Notes under the pieces: model-generated | Database searches by the model: none | Seen by the model: only the letters and a program-made list of their open reading frames with translations | What the model was told of the DNA's origin: nothing | Shown here: piece by piece, positions 50,583 through 58,223 of the stretch | Position numbering within the stretch: position 1 is the stretch's first letter | How the letters are laid out: each line of letters starts with the position of its first letter | Origin: a virus | DNA length: 64,000 bases | Virus record (IMG/VR): IMGVR_UViG_3300045996_000852 | Location: 64,001 to 128,000 of that record | Reading direction: 5' to 3' (one strand) | Program-made: the position numbers and the translations under genes

Positions 50583-51039
50583 TGGAGGTGATCGGGGTCG
50601 AACCGATGTCCAAACATAATAATCAGTCGAGAGTTACGTGTGTGACTAGCTTTATCATCCCTGTCTTGGATTATCTCAGTTGTGAACTGGAAACTGTGCC
50701 TGTTTGCATAGTTATACTGTACACTCCACAGGCTGACTTCTAACAGTTACCTTTCTAAACCTCAGGTGGGTTCGGGAACTAGACTAATTCTAATTCTTCT
50801 TCTGCCACTACCTCAGCAGGGAACAGAGAAGTTAAGAAAGAATCAAGGTTTCCATCTTCTCCTACAGTCACGTTAGACTTAGCAGGAGAGTTTGCTTCAA
50901 CATTAACACTGTTAACATTAGAAGCGGCAACATTTGTGTTTGCGTTTATTTTTTGAATATTCAGATTATAGACCTAATTATCCAACGGTCTACACGCCCT
51001 CTTCCCATTACCCATGCTGTCAAAACCAAGTACACCCCC
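50583..51039 (-). ncRNA. ssrA: tmRNA with unusually long tag
   Basis: A complete tmRNA of 457 nt. The acceptor stem 5' GGGGGUG (51033-51039) pairs with 3' CACCUCC (50584-50590), with a G-U at pair 3 as in alanine tRNA. The T arm is AUCGG-UUCGACC-CCGAU. A 5' hairpin/pseudoknot PK1 pairs UAGACC with GGUCUA (50988-50993 with 50969-50974). CCA is not encoded: A73 is followed by CACCC. The tag frame resumes at GCA (50943) and runs 54 codons to UAG (50779-50781), starting A-N-T-N-V-A-A-S and ending A-E-E-E-L-E-L-V. Tags are usually 8-35 residues and end in LAA or similar. Confidence 0.9.
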
Positions 51040-51053
51040 GGGTAAATAAAGTA

Positions 51054-51085
51054 CAAATATACTAAAATATCTGTACTTTACCAAA
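51054..51085 (-). promoter_or_regulatory. Bacteroidota-type promoter for tmRNA
   Basis: On the minus strand -33 TTTG (51082-51085) and -7 TATATTTG (51054-51061) are 20 nt apart. The predicted start is about 5-8 nt before the mature tmRNA 5' end. Confidence 0.8.
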
Positions 51086-51090
51086 TTTAT

Positions 51091-51456
51091 TTACAAATTT
51101 GACCTATAACTGTCAGGATGGATAAAATCAATAATATCCTTGGCCTCTTTTAATCCCAAGCCTGTGATTTCCTTCATTACCTTTACTGCATTCAATTTAG
51201 AATTTCCTACCATATATTCTTTGATATGATTTATGTCCCATCTGCTAATCCTCTTAAAATCAACAGGTTGCATAATTCTTCTCAATTCTTGAGTAAATGG
51301 GTCGGAATAATCTACATCATGCTTTTTAACTTCAGTGGTATTAGCACCAAGCTCTTCCTTGAGAATCTTTATAAGTGCTGTATTGTGACCAATTTCTCTA
51401 TCAGTCTTTGGTTCTTCTATGAACATATTTAATATGCTCTTGACTTTCAATCTCAT
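51091..51456 (-). CDS. protein with bL12 C-terminal-like segment
   Basis: A 121-residue product. Residues 86-111 (S-K-L-N-A-V-K-V-M-K-E-I-T-G-L-G-L-K-E-A-K-D) match the ribosomal protein bL12 C-terminal domain at its most conserved stretch, the helix-turn-helix that contacts translation factors. The rest of that domain is missing. The N-terminal 80 residues have no match. Because the segment is the factor-binding part, the protein may touch EF-G, EF-Tu or the ribosome stalk. It sits between a structured RNA (51470-51642) and the tmRNA promoter. Confidence 0.65.
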   Translation of the reverse strand: MRLKVKSILNMFIEEPKTDREIGHNTALIKILKEELGANTTEVKKHDVDYSDPFTQELRRIMQPVDFKRISRWDINHIKEYMVGNSKLNAVKVMKEITGLGLKEAKDIIDFIHPDSYRSNL

Positions 51457-51469
51457 AAGAAATGTTTAA

Positions 51470-51642
51470 AATATAGCAAACAGAGACCGTGACTTAACTT
51501 GCCTGTCAATTCAGGCTAACATATGTAGGTTTGGGACACGCTGGTACTACATACGCACATGTGATGTTTAACTTCACTATTAGGGTTGCCTTCAACGTTT
51601 ACACGGTATGTAACCCACAAGCTTCACTCTGTTTGCTATATT
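51470..51642 (-). ncRNA. structured RNA closed by a 16-bp stem, leader of the bL12-like gene
   Basis: A perfect 16-bp inverted repeat (51470-51485 with 51627-51642) encloses 141 nt. Inside are GUGA/UCAC, GUUG-AAGG-CAAC, UACAUAC paired with GUAUGUA, and GCCUG-AAUUGA-CAGGC. The closing stem ends 13 nt before the ATG of the bL12-like gene and starts 8 nt after the stop of the upstream gene. It may be a riboswitch-like or protein-binding leader, a processed RNA, or an elaborate terminator. No known class is recognised. Confidence 0.6.
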
Positions 51643-51650
51643 ATTAATGA

Positions 51651-51845
51651 TTATTGTACCTGTATAGAATATCCACAATAATTCCTGAGGAAATCTATCT
51701 TTCCACGGGAACCGATACCCACATCCCCTTTGGAGTTACCACCTTGATTCCAGATGATTCTCTTACCAGAAATGTTAATGTCATTCTTCTTGCTTAATTG
51801 AGAGAGTACTCTTGATTCTGAGTAACCTTTGTTTTCTTTGCTCAT
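51651..51845 (-). CDS. small basic protein, unknown
   Basis: A 64-residue product (M-S-K-E-N-K-G-Y-S-E-S-R). Glycine-rich middle (W-N-Q-G-G-N-S-K-G-D-V-G-I-G-S-R-G). A -7-like element lies at 51868-51875. Function unknown. Confidence 0.55.
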   Translation of the reverse strand: MSKENKGYSESRVLSQLSKKNDINISGKRIIWNQGGNSKGDVGIGSRGKIDFLRNYCGYSIQVQ

Positions 51846-51867
51846 TTGTGTTGTAGTTTAAGTTTTA

Positions 51868-51901
51868 CAAATATAAGAACTATTTTAAGAATTCCCTCAA
51901 A
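51868..51901 (-). promoter_or_regulatory. possible Bacteroidota-type promoter
   Basis: -7 TATATTTG (51868-51875) with TTTG at 51898-51901, 22 nt apart, slightly long. It would serve the 64-residue gene. Confidence 0.45.
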
Positions 51902-52308
51902 GGGTCCAAAATTTTGTTTCTGTTACTATGATACCTTTCGTAATTCATACGGGATGGATGCATAAGGTATAGGATTGGCTGAGTCCTACTTCTCCAAGAA
52001 GGGGTATCGTTTTCCAAGAAATGTTTAGCTACATTACCAAGTACTATTATCTTTTTGGAATTCAATATCTTTTCAGATAATACTTGATGATAATGTAATA
52101 ACATATCTGCTGTAGAAGGTACTTTATGTCCACCTCCCTTAGCTTTACCGGGAAAATTAGCTGATACAGCTTCGAATTCAAACATTTCCTGAGCTTGTTC
52201 TTTGGATATACCACATTCTTCCAGCCATTCATATAACATTGTAGTATCATAAGGAACCTTTTGTTCCTGTGCAGGTGGAGCTTGTCCTATGATAAGTATT
52301 TTACTCAT
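51880..52308 (-). CDS. UDG-superfamily protein
   Basis: A 142-residue product starting M-S-K-I-L-I-I-G-Q-A-P-P; an earlier ATG overlaps the upstream gene. The motif G-Q-A-P-P near the start and L-M-H-P-S-R-M-N near the end are the two active-site loops of the uracil-DNA glycosylase superfamily. The rest follows the fold (K-I-I-V-L-G-N-V-A). It lacks the clear catalytic Asp of family 1, so it may be of the family 4/5 or MUG type or bind without cutting. Confidence 0.65.
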   Translation of the reverse strand: MSKILIIGQAPPAQEQKVPYDTTMLYEWLEECGISKEQAQEMFEFEAVSANFPGKAKGGGHKVPSTADMLLHYHQVLSEKILNSKKIIVLGNVAKHFLENDTPSWRSRTQPILYLMHPSRMNYERYHSNRNKILDPLREFLK

Positions 52309-52501
52309 TCTCTTCAATTTTACTGATAATGTAACCTTGTCCCAAATCATGAATATTTCCAGAGCCATCCTTTATTTTTAAAAGGAAAGGCTTTACCTTG
52401 TCAAATTCTCCATTCTGACCTATTATTTCTCCCTTAGATTCACCTATTGAGGGAATAATAAATTTAACCTTGTCCCCCTGAAAGTACTTCTGTTTTGGCA
52501 T
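52301..52501 (-). CDS. small basic protein, KOW/SH3-like
   Basis: A 66-residue product starting M-P-K-Q-K-Y-F-Q-G-D-K-V-K-F-I. The sequence G-D-K-V-K-F and S-K-G-E-I-I-G fits a small beta barrel. It overlaps the UDG-like gene by 8 nt. Confidence 0.5.
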   Translation of the reverse strand: MPKQKYFQGDKVKFIIPSIGESKGEIIGQNGEFDKVKPFLLKIKDGSGNIHDLGQGYIISKIEENE

Positions 52502-52802
52502 TCTTAGAGTTTTTAGCTTGATGAATAATAGCATCCATTACAGGAACAAAGAATGATGGATACTGCAATACTTGCATTTTTTCTCCATCTTCTTCTATTT
52601 CTACCCTTTTAACATGCTTGTACTTCATTTCACTCTCAAAGAATTTCTTAACTATAAGACTTCCTAAATCTCTTTTCTCTTCGAGAGTAAAAGGGATTTC
52701 CTGATTCTTATCCGTAAATATATTCTTCAGTCTGTCATTGAGGGTCTGAGGTGTATTACGTATCTTCTTGATTTTTACTTGTTTTTCTTTAATACTATTC
52801 AT
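52464..52802 (-). CDS. hypothetical basic protein
   Basis: A 112-residue product. Basic N-terminus (K-E-K-Q-V-K-I-K-K-I-R) and helical middle with T-L-E-E-K-R-D-L-G-S-L-I-V-K-K-F-F. Function unknown. Confidence 0.5.
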   Translation of the reverse strand: MNSIKEKQVKIKKIRNTPQTLNDRLKNIFTDKNQEIPFTLEEKRDLGSLIVKKFFESEMKYKHVKRVEIEEDGEKMQVLQYPSFFVPVMDAIIHQAKNSKNAKTEVLSGGQG

Positions 52803-53347
52803 TTTTTGAGTTTTTTCAAATGTTCAATATCTTGGGGTGTACCAGCAAAGTTAATCATTTCAAACCATGCAATCTTAGCATCATCTGAAACTCTTTCATT
52901 AGGATAGTCAAATCCTATATTTGAAGTTATAGATTCATAAAAATCACTCTGAAGATAAGGGTGTAAATCATCAAAGAAATATAATTTACCTTTCCAATCT
53001 ACAGAGAATTCGTTATCTATAAAAGATATAAGAGTTGTTAATCTTTGCTTACCATCAATAACTTGATAAATGTAATCTCTTCTTTCCCTATGTGCATCTG
53101 TTGGGAAGTGTTTTAGTACAGATATATTTGGTAATTTTAACCCCTTGAATATAGAGTATACCAATTGTTCTTTTTGAAATTCTGTCCAAACTAAAGGTCT
53201 TTGTAAATTTATACCTTTAGAAGGTAAATATACATCAAAATCAAAGTCATTTTTCTCGTTTCTTCTAAGAGAAATATCCCCCATTCCATAATTTATACGA
53301 AATGGGAGTTCTGGTCTAACTTCTTTTACAGTCAAGAGGTTTTTCAT
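52799..53347 (-). CDS. DUF262 (GmrS-like) domain protein
   Basis: A 182-residue protein. L-Q-R-P-L-V-W near residue 48 and I-D-G-K-Q-R-L-T-T-L near residue 97 are the two hallmarks of the DUF262 fold, which is found in the GmrSD type IV restriction system and binds nucleotides. No DUF1524 HNH nuclease domain follows, so it is a stand-alone N-terminal half. It could be an antagonist of such a system or a ParB-like NTPase. Confidence 0.8.
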   Translation of the reverse strand: MKNLLTVKEVRPELPFRINYGMGDISLRRNEKNDFDFDVYLPSKGINLQRPLVWTEFQKEQLVYSIFKGLKLPNISVLKHFPTDAHRERRDYIYQVIDGKQRLTTLISFIDNEFSVDWKGKLYFFDDLHPYLQSDFYESITSNIGFDYPNERVSDDAKIAWFEMINFAGTPQDIEHLKKLKK

Positions 53348-53621
53348 CTTTATCCTTTATTATATTTAATACTCTAAGGAATCTATAGGCTTTAAAAACA
53401 CCAGTTGTAACTTTAGCAGTCATACTTTCCTTAGGATACCAGTTTATATCATCATTCCATATTACAACTCTTCCTACATTGGAATCTATAGTAAGTAATG
53501 AATCAGCATGTTTCCACCCTTTTTCATCAAACTCACCTATATGAGTTACCTGAACATCAGTATATTCCAGATGATTCGCTATTATCTTTATTAACTGCTG
53601 TGCTTGGATTTTTGTTATCAT
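53316..53621 (-). CDS. hypothetical protein
   Basis: A 101-residue product starting M-I-T-K-I-Q-A-Q-Q-L. Beta-rich centre (S-L-L-T-I-D-S-N-V-G-R-V-V-I-W-N). Overlaps both neighbours. Function unknown. Confidence 0.5.
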   Translation of the reverse strand: MITKIQAQQLIKIIANHLEYTDVQVTHIGEFDEKGWKHADSLLTIDSNVGRVVIWNDDINWYPKESMTAKVTTGVFKAYRFLRVLNIIKDKDEKPLDCKRS

Positions 53622-54168
53622 AAAATGTGGTCTTTGCTGCTTCAATAATAGTAGGTGAATGACCTAATCTTTTCTTTGTTTGGTGAAAGGATTGATTCCA
53701 TAATAAATCATATACAGAATTCTTAATACTTCCACACCATGCATGAGCAAGATGAAGAATACCTTTCCATCCTACCTTTGCATAGTGGGAAGTATTAAGT
53801 TTTCTAGTATACATCAGCATAGGTACTGGTGCTTGTCTGGTTTTTACATGGGAATCAGGTCCGAAGTATTGTACCCATGATACTCCTTCATCACAGTTTA
53901 TTCTAAGACCAATGGTAGTATCAGAGGTATATTCAGTAAAGAATCCAAGTGTGTAAGCCCAACTTGTAACCTTGTATATATCCCAATCTTCAGGGAATAT
54001 AATTGATACCACACAACCTTCTAATTGGTCGAATAATCTTTTTACTTTCCATTCATTATGGTCATAGAAATTCCATTCTATACAATCAGGGTTCTTGGCA
54101 AACAAGGTAGCAAATACACAACCTGTATTACCCTTTGCTATCCACTCAAGGTTTCTTTCTGCTATCAT
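53557..54168 (-). CDS. hypothetical protein
   Basis: A 203-residue product. N-terminal F-A-T-L-F-A-K-N-P-D-C-I-E-W-N-F-Y-D and W-A-Y-T-L-G-F-F. Basic C-terminus with S-T-A-V-N-K-D-N-S-E. I do not recognise the family. Confidence 0.5.
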   Translation of the reverse strand: MIAERNLEWIAKGNTGCVFATLFAKNPDCIEWNFYDHNEWKVKRLFDQLEGCVVSIIFPEDWDIYKVTSWAYTLGFFTEYTSDTTIGLRINCDEGVSWVQYFGPDSHVKTRQAPVPMLMYTRKLNTSHYAKVGWKGILHLAHAWCGSIKNSVYDLLWNQSFHQTKKRLGHSPTIIEAAKTTFYDNKNPSTAVNKDNSESSGIY

Positions 54169-54337
54169 TGTATTTTATTAATGCGGTTTTATAAATTTCA
54201 GTGTTTTTAGCCCAACCAACATCATGAGGTAATCCACCCCAAATGGTTAAACATACTTCTTTATATGTTTCGTATTCTCCATCCTTAAATTTATAAGGCT
54301 TAGGTTTACCATTTTCGGTGAAATAGAATTTACTCAT
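54146..54337 (-). CDS. small basic protein, unknown
   Basis: A 63-residue product (M-S-K-F-Y-F-T-E-N-G-K-P-K-P-Y). It shares ATGA with the coiled-coil gene and overlaps the next by 23 nt. Confidence 0.5.
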   Translation of the reverse strand: MSKFYFTENGKPKPYKFKDGEYETYKEVCLTIWGGLPHDVGWAKNTEIYKTALIKYNDSRKKP

Positions 54338-54543
54338 AGTCGTTGTTCAATTTTACGTACTTCAATAGCCATTTTTCTTATTTCTATGGCATCAGTACGA
54401 AGTTTATCAAGATAATCAGTCTTCCAATCATTTTGTTTCTCATCAGCTAATCTTTCCATAGCTTCGGCAGTTTCGATGAGAATATTTCTTGCCTCAATAG
54501 CCTTATCTTTGGCTCTCTGTTCATTTTCACTTGTGTAGCTCAT
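54334..54543 (-). CDS. small coiled-coil protein
   Basis: A 69-residue product, helical (R-A-K-D-K-A-I-E-A-R-N-I-L-I-E-T-A-E-A-M) with heptads. Function unknown. Confidence 0.55.
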   Translation of the reverse strand: MSYTSENEQRAKDKAIEARNILIETAEAMERLADEKQNDWKTDYLDKLRTDAIEIRKMAIEVRKIEQRL

Positions 54544-54570
54544 GACAGTAGTTTTAGTTTTGTGATAAAA

Positions 54571-54598
54571 AGAAAAGGGAGCAATAAAGCCCCCTTTT
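54571..54598 (-). terminator. intrinsic terminator
   Basis: The stem AAAAGGGGGC/GCTCCCTTTT with a 6-nt loop is followed by CTTTTT on the minus strand. It ends the VWA gene upstream. Confidence 0.85.
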
Positions 54599-54617
54599 CA
54601 TAATAATGATACGTGTT

Positions 54618-55310
54618 TTAGAAATTAACAACAGCTTGTTGACTGCTGGAAGAAACACTTTGAGATACTACTCCCATTTGTTTCCTGATCTCAGAACCAG
54701 AAGCACCTACAGTTACAAGGCACTTGGTTGGGTCTAATCCCATAGCAACACATGCAGCCTCAAAGTTTGCAGCATTACCAACACCCAACATGTTGATTGT
54801 AAAAGAGTTAGCCCATGCTTCATTCCTCTTCAGGTCTTCAACAATAGCCTTTACTCTCTTATCAGCACCTCTGGAAGAAGAGTTATCCTCACCATCAGTA
54901 ATGATAAAGATATTTGTCCTTACCTCGATACCTTGGTCTTCCAAATCTTGTCTGTACTTTACCACATTTTCCAATGTTTCTTGTACAGCCTGATATAATG
55001 CTGTTCCACCACCAGTAGGTGCTGAATCCAGATAATCATCGGGGAGATTCAGGATTGGAGTAAAGCCCGATACGTGCTCTACTCTTTCACAGAACTTCAC
55101 ACATTTGATAACAATATCATTCTTCCTGTGTGAGTTCTTGAGTTCTTTCATAAATACTTCCCGGGCAGCATCATTCATTACATGTACGTAACTGTTGATG
55201 GATGGAGAAACGTCAACCACTACACCAAACATGATTACTGTTGATGTTTGATTTGCTAAAGCATTAGGGTCAAAGTTCTGCATGTTCAAATTAACGAAAC
55301 CTTCGTTCAT
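54618..55310 (-). CDS. VWA domain protein, TerY-like
   Basis: A 230-residue product starting M-N-E-G-F-V-N. The single VWA domain has D33-V-S-P-S37 (MIDAS), G-G-G-T-A-L, and F-I-I-T-D-G-E-D-N-S-S. In length and motif layout it is close to TerY-type VWA proteins of tellurium-resistance/phosphorylation modules. A kinase and a PP2C phosphatase follow upstream in the same operon, strengthening this reading. Confidence 0.75.
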   Translation of the reverse strand: MNEGFVNLNMQNFDPNALANQTSTVIMFGVVVDVSPSINSYVHVMNDAAREVFMKELKNSHRKNDIVIKCVKFCERVEHVSGFTPILNLPDDYLDSAPTGGGTALYQAVQETLENVVKYRQDLEDQGIEVRTNIFIITDGEDNSSSRGADKRVKAIVEDLKRNEAWANSFTINMLGVGNAANFEAACVAMGLDPTKCLVTVGASGSEIRKQMGVVSQSVSSSSQQAVVNF

Positions 55311-55340
55311 ATTAGTAGTTTTTGTAGTTAACACTTTTGT

Positions 55341-56138
55341 TTAGAAGTCAGTACTTTTTTGAATCCTTACTCCTTTTGCTTGTGCATCAGCGTAAATGTT
55401 ATTTACACCAACGTAGAAGTCAGAAGGTAAGCCCGGAACGTCACTCATACAATCTTCCAGAACAATCAGCTTCGGAGCTAATTGCGGAGCTATATCCAAC
55501 AATTGTCTCATTGAATTAGCAACACAGTGACTCCTTGCCTGTCCTGCAAGATAGATTGTATCATGGTCATTCAGCAATTGGAATATTGCCTGATTAACCT
55601 GAGTTGCAGGGTCAGAAGGAAGAGGAACATTTGCCCGGAATATACCGAAATGCTCAGTGAATGGATTTACTCCTTTGGTAATGAAGTTAACCCAACGTGA
55701 ATTCTTGTTCATCCACTCACGGATAGAATCAAAGAATACGGGATGGAATGCATGACCATTACTACCCATGAGGCAGTGTTCAGGCCATATGAAATGGTTG
55801 AATTCACCATTCTTTTCCAAGTCTTCTACATATTGCAGAGACATTGCAGGTTGAATTCTTGCAACATACTTACCATTCTTAATATCATCTGCACTGATAG
55901 GTGTGAATGGAGTTACGAGGTTACCTCTTGCATCAATCCACCATGCAGGATGTGCAATGTCCAGAGAATAGTGAGAATCCTGAGAGGCTAATATCCTGCT
56001 CGGATTCAGTTTCTTGATGAAGTCAGCCAGTCTCTCGGTATCTTTTACTGCACCTGCAACAGGTAAAGCAGCACCGGGAACATCATGGAAATCAATTTGA
56101 GCATCAATAACGAGTAATGCATCGTTGTTCTTGTTCAT
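55341..56138 (-). CDS. pncA-like: nicotinamidase/isochorismatase family enzyme
   Basis: A 265-residue protein. I-D12-A-Q-I-D16-F holds the catalytic Asp; D54-S-H56 and H63 are the metal ligands; W-P-E-H-C is the typical nicotinamidase loop; K in I-T-K-G; and C in G-Q-A-R-S-H-C-V is the nucleophile. Nicotinamidases turn nicotinamide into nicotinic acid, the first step of NAD+ salvage. In a phage this could help replace NAD+ used by host defences. It sits between the VWA gene and the kinase. Confidence 0.85.
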   Translation of the reverse strand: MNKNNDALLVIDAQIDFHDVPGAALPVAGAVKDTERLADFIKKLNPSRILASQDSHYSLDIAHPAWWIDARGNLVTPFTPISADDIKNGKYVARIQPAMSLQYVEDLEKNGEFNHFIWPEHCLMGSNGHAFHPVFFDSIREWMNKNSRWVNFITKGVNPFTEHFGIFRANVPLPSDPATQVNQAIFQLLNDHDTIYLAGQARSHCVANSMRQLLDIAPQLAPKLIVLEDCMSDVPGLPSDFYVGVNNIYADAQAKGVRIQKSTDF

Positions 56139-56155
56139 GTTATTTGGTTTAAAAT

Positions 56156-57772
56156 TTATGAAGCTTTGTTTAAGAGATAAAGTGTGTTGGATTCTAACAT
56201 AAGGATACCAGCATCAGTCATATATAACCTTGAATCCCTAGTACAAATAGATAAATCCATTCGTGCTATTTCTGTTCCAAGCTGATAAATTGCAATATGT
56301 CCATTCTCAGGAACAAATACGTTATCACCTTTAGAGCAGAAATGTGGTAAATAATCAAGATCAATAGAACTTGTTGGACTCATTGGATTGTAAATGGTAT
56401 ATTCTATTCTGGACTTTGTTTTTACTTCAGTACCCAAGTATGGACCTGCATAGAATGCATTCTTTAATCCTTTGGGAACTTTAACCAGATTATACCTGTT
56501 CATCTGAGGTAAATTCAGGTATACACTACCACCAAAATTCTGTATAGGTGTATCTCTGAGGATGATTGACTTGGTAAATACTACAGTACTTGTAGAATCT
56601 ATACCAAATTGTTGTTTATAAAGGTCAATATTCCTCTGTTGATCTGTAGCATAATCAAATACTACCAGTGAACCATTGTGATAATAAAATTGTGGCTGAT
56701 AAAAGGATAACTTCTGATTATTAGAGAATATCAAGTCATTACCTTTTACAAGAGCAAAGTTGGTTCCAGCAGGGTATAACTGGTCAGCATCCATTGACTT
56801 TAGGAAGCTTATCTGACCCCCTATAGCACAACTTATTAATAACCAGCTACCATCCTTGATATTCCTTACGGCAACACTGTTTGTACAAGCATTGATATGA
56901 GAAATGTCATGAGATATTTCTCTTACTGTAAGAGATGTAGAGGCTATTTTCTGTTTAACTACAGTAGATACAGGAACATGTACACCACCAAAATCTACCA
57001 TATACCGTCTTCCTGAGAATATATCCCTGAATTGTTTCTCAATCTCACCTTTTGGTGGTTGATACAATGCAGGTATTTTTATCCCGGGGATGTTAGATAG
57101 ATATGATTTGTGAGACTTTACCCTTTGTTCAAGTGATTCTTTATTACCCGGAATCACCCATTTGAAAGGATGACAATACGTTGTGGTCCAGAAGGCCAAT
57201 ATATCATAAGCCCAAGCATCAGTACTCTTATTAATCATGGCAGTGGTCCAATCTCTTATCTCATCAAGTAGTACACCTGAATGAGGCTGAGAATCAGTCT
57301 GGTAGCTATCCACATCAACAAACAATACTTTACCTGTTTTGCCTACAAATATATTGTACATATTCAAGTCACCAATAACAATATTATTCTTATGTAATTC
57401 TTCCAACGAAGCTTTAAGAAATGCTAAAATCTTAAGTTTCAATGAATCTGTAATGTTATTTGAATTACAAAAGCCCTTATTGAATAAGTTATTGAATAAC
57501 CAGTAGTCATTAAAGTTTACATAATCCATATCAAAACCAGCAACATTACCTTTATCATCAAAATATATCTCTTTAGGAGCTACAAATGAATCTTTATTAA
57601 GGCTAGATAATGTTTCTAAATGTTTAGCAAAACTTGCCTTCCTTGGACTGTGATAGATTTTAACCACTCTGGATTTATCAGTAGGATGTTCAAGTATTCT
57701 GCCTTCCCCACCAGATGCTATTTCCTTAGCTTTGGTTAGATTCAGAGTTTTCCCTGATTTGGTCTTGTACAT
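56156..57772 (-). CDS. protein kinase-like enzyme with C-terminal beta domain
   Basis: A 538-residue protein. The kinase fold is clear: S-G-G-E-G-R (20-25) as the glycine loop, V-V-K38 as the Lys, I-G-D135-L-N-M-Y-N140 as the catalytic loop, and F-V-D153-V-D as the metal-binding motif (DFG-like). The later half (residues about 270-538) is beta-rich with repeated short strands and may be a propeller or sensor. It probably phosphorylates a protein or small molecule, with the downstream VWA and upstream PP2C as partners. Confidence 0.75.
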   Translation of the reverse strand: MYKTKSGKTLNLTKAKEIASGGEGRILEHPTDKSRVVKIYHSPRKASFAKHLETLSSLNKDSFVAPKEIYFDDKGNVAGFDMDYVNFNDYWLFNNLFNKGFCNSNNITDSLKLKILAFLKASLEELHKNNIVIGDLNMYNIFVGKTGKVLFVDVDSYQTDSQPHSGVLLDEIRDWTTAMINKSTDAWAYDILAFWTTTYCHPFKWVIPGNKESLEQRVKSHKSYLSNIPGIKIPALYQPPKGEIEKQFRDIFSGRRYMVDFGGVHVPVSTVVKQKIASTSLTVREISHDISHINACTNSVAVRNIKDGSWLLISCAIGGQISFLKSMDADQLYPAGTNFALVKGNDLIFSNNQKLSFYQPQFYYHNGSLVVFDYATDQQRNIDLYKQQFGIDSTSTVVFTKSIILRDTPIQNFGGSVYLNLPQMNRYNLVKVPKGLKNAFYAGPYLGTEVKTKSRIEYTIYNPMSPTSSIDLDYLPHFCSKGDNVFVPENGHIAIYQLGTEIARMDLSICTRDSRLYMTDAGILMLESNTLYLLNKAS

Positions 57773-58223
57773 AATCTGATAAGTATTTGTTATAAGGTAA
57801 AAGTGTTAATGAACAACCTTCTTGGCACATAAGGTCTGTTAACCATTCATCCCAAGATAAATGTATAAGGTCAATAAATTCTTGTGGACTACCTCTTTGT
57901 TTAAATCTTTCAACAAATACTTCTTTGGCTTTATCTGTAGCCATAGGAATAACAAGATGGAATCCTATTTGTTCTTCATATAAAGCAGACCTTACTACTT
58001 TATGTGTAGAAACAAGGATATAATCATATTTTCCCATATTCTCTTTGATGTGTTGAATGTAATTTTCAGGAAATTCTCGATTCCTTACTTTCTTACCTTC
58101 ATCATTTGTACTCCAAGAGAAATCAGAAGAATCACTGTCTAGTATTTTGAGATCACCACAATTCTTATGTAGATGGGTCTTTCCCATCCCCGGAAATGCT
58201 GCTATAATCTTTGTCTTAATCAT
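57726..58223 (-). CDS. P-loop kinase-like protein
   Basis: A 165-residue product. A-F-P-G-M-G-K-T (9-16) is a Walker A loop of small kinases; L-D-S-D-S-S-D-F-S-W follows as the second acidic site. The layout resembles nucleotide or polynucleotide kinases. It overlaps the protein kinase gene by 47 nt and may act on a nucleotide product of this operon. Confidence 0.7.
   Translation of the reverse strand: MIKTKIIAAFPGMGKTHLHKNCGDLKILDSDSSDFSWSTNDEGKKVRNREFPENYIQHIKENMGKYDYILVSTHKVVRSALYEEQIGFHLVIPMATDKAKEVFVERFKQRGSPQEFIDLIHLSWDEWLTDLMCQEGCSLTLLPYNKYLSDYVQDQIRENSESNQS

Noticed and set aside
50779-50943. Other reading frames for the tmRNA tag
   Set aside because: One frame stops after 7 codons (ending R-F), the other after 24 codons without an LAA-like end; neither begins with a usual resume codon. 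The GCA-AAC frame is best, though unproven.
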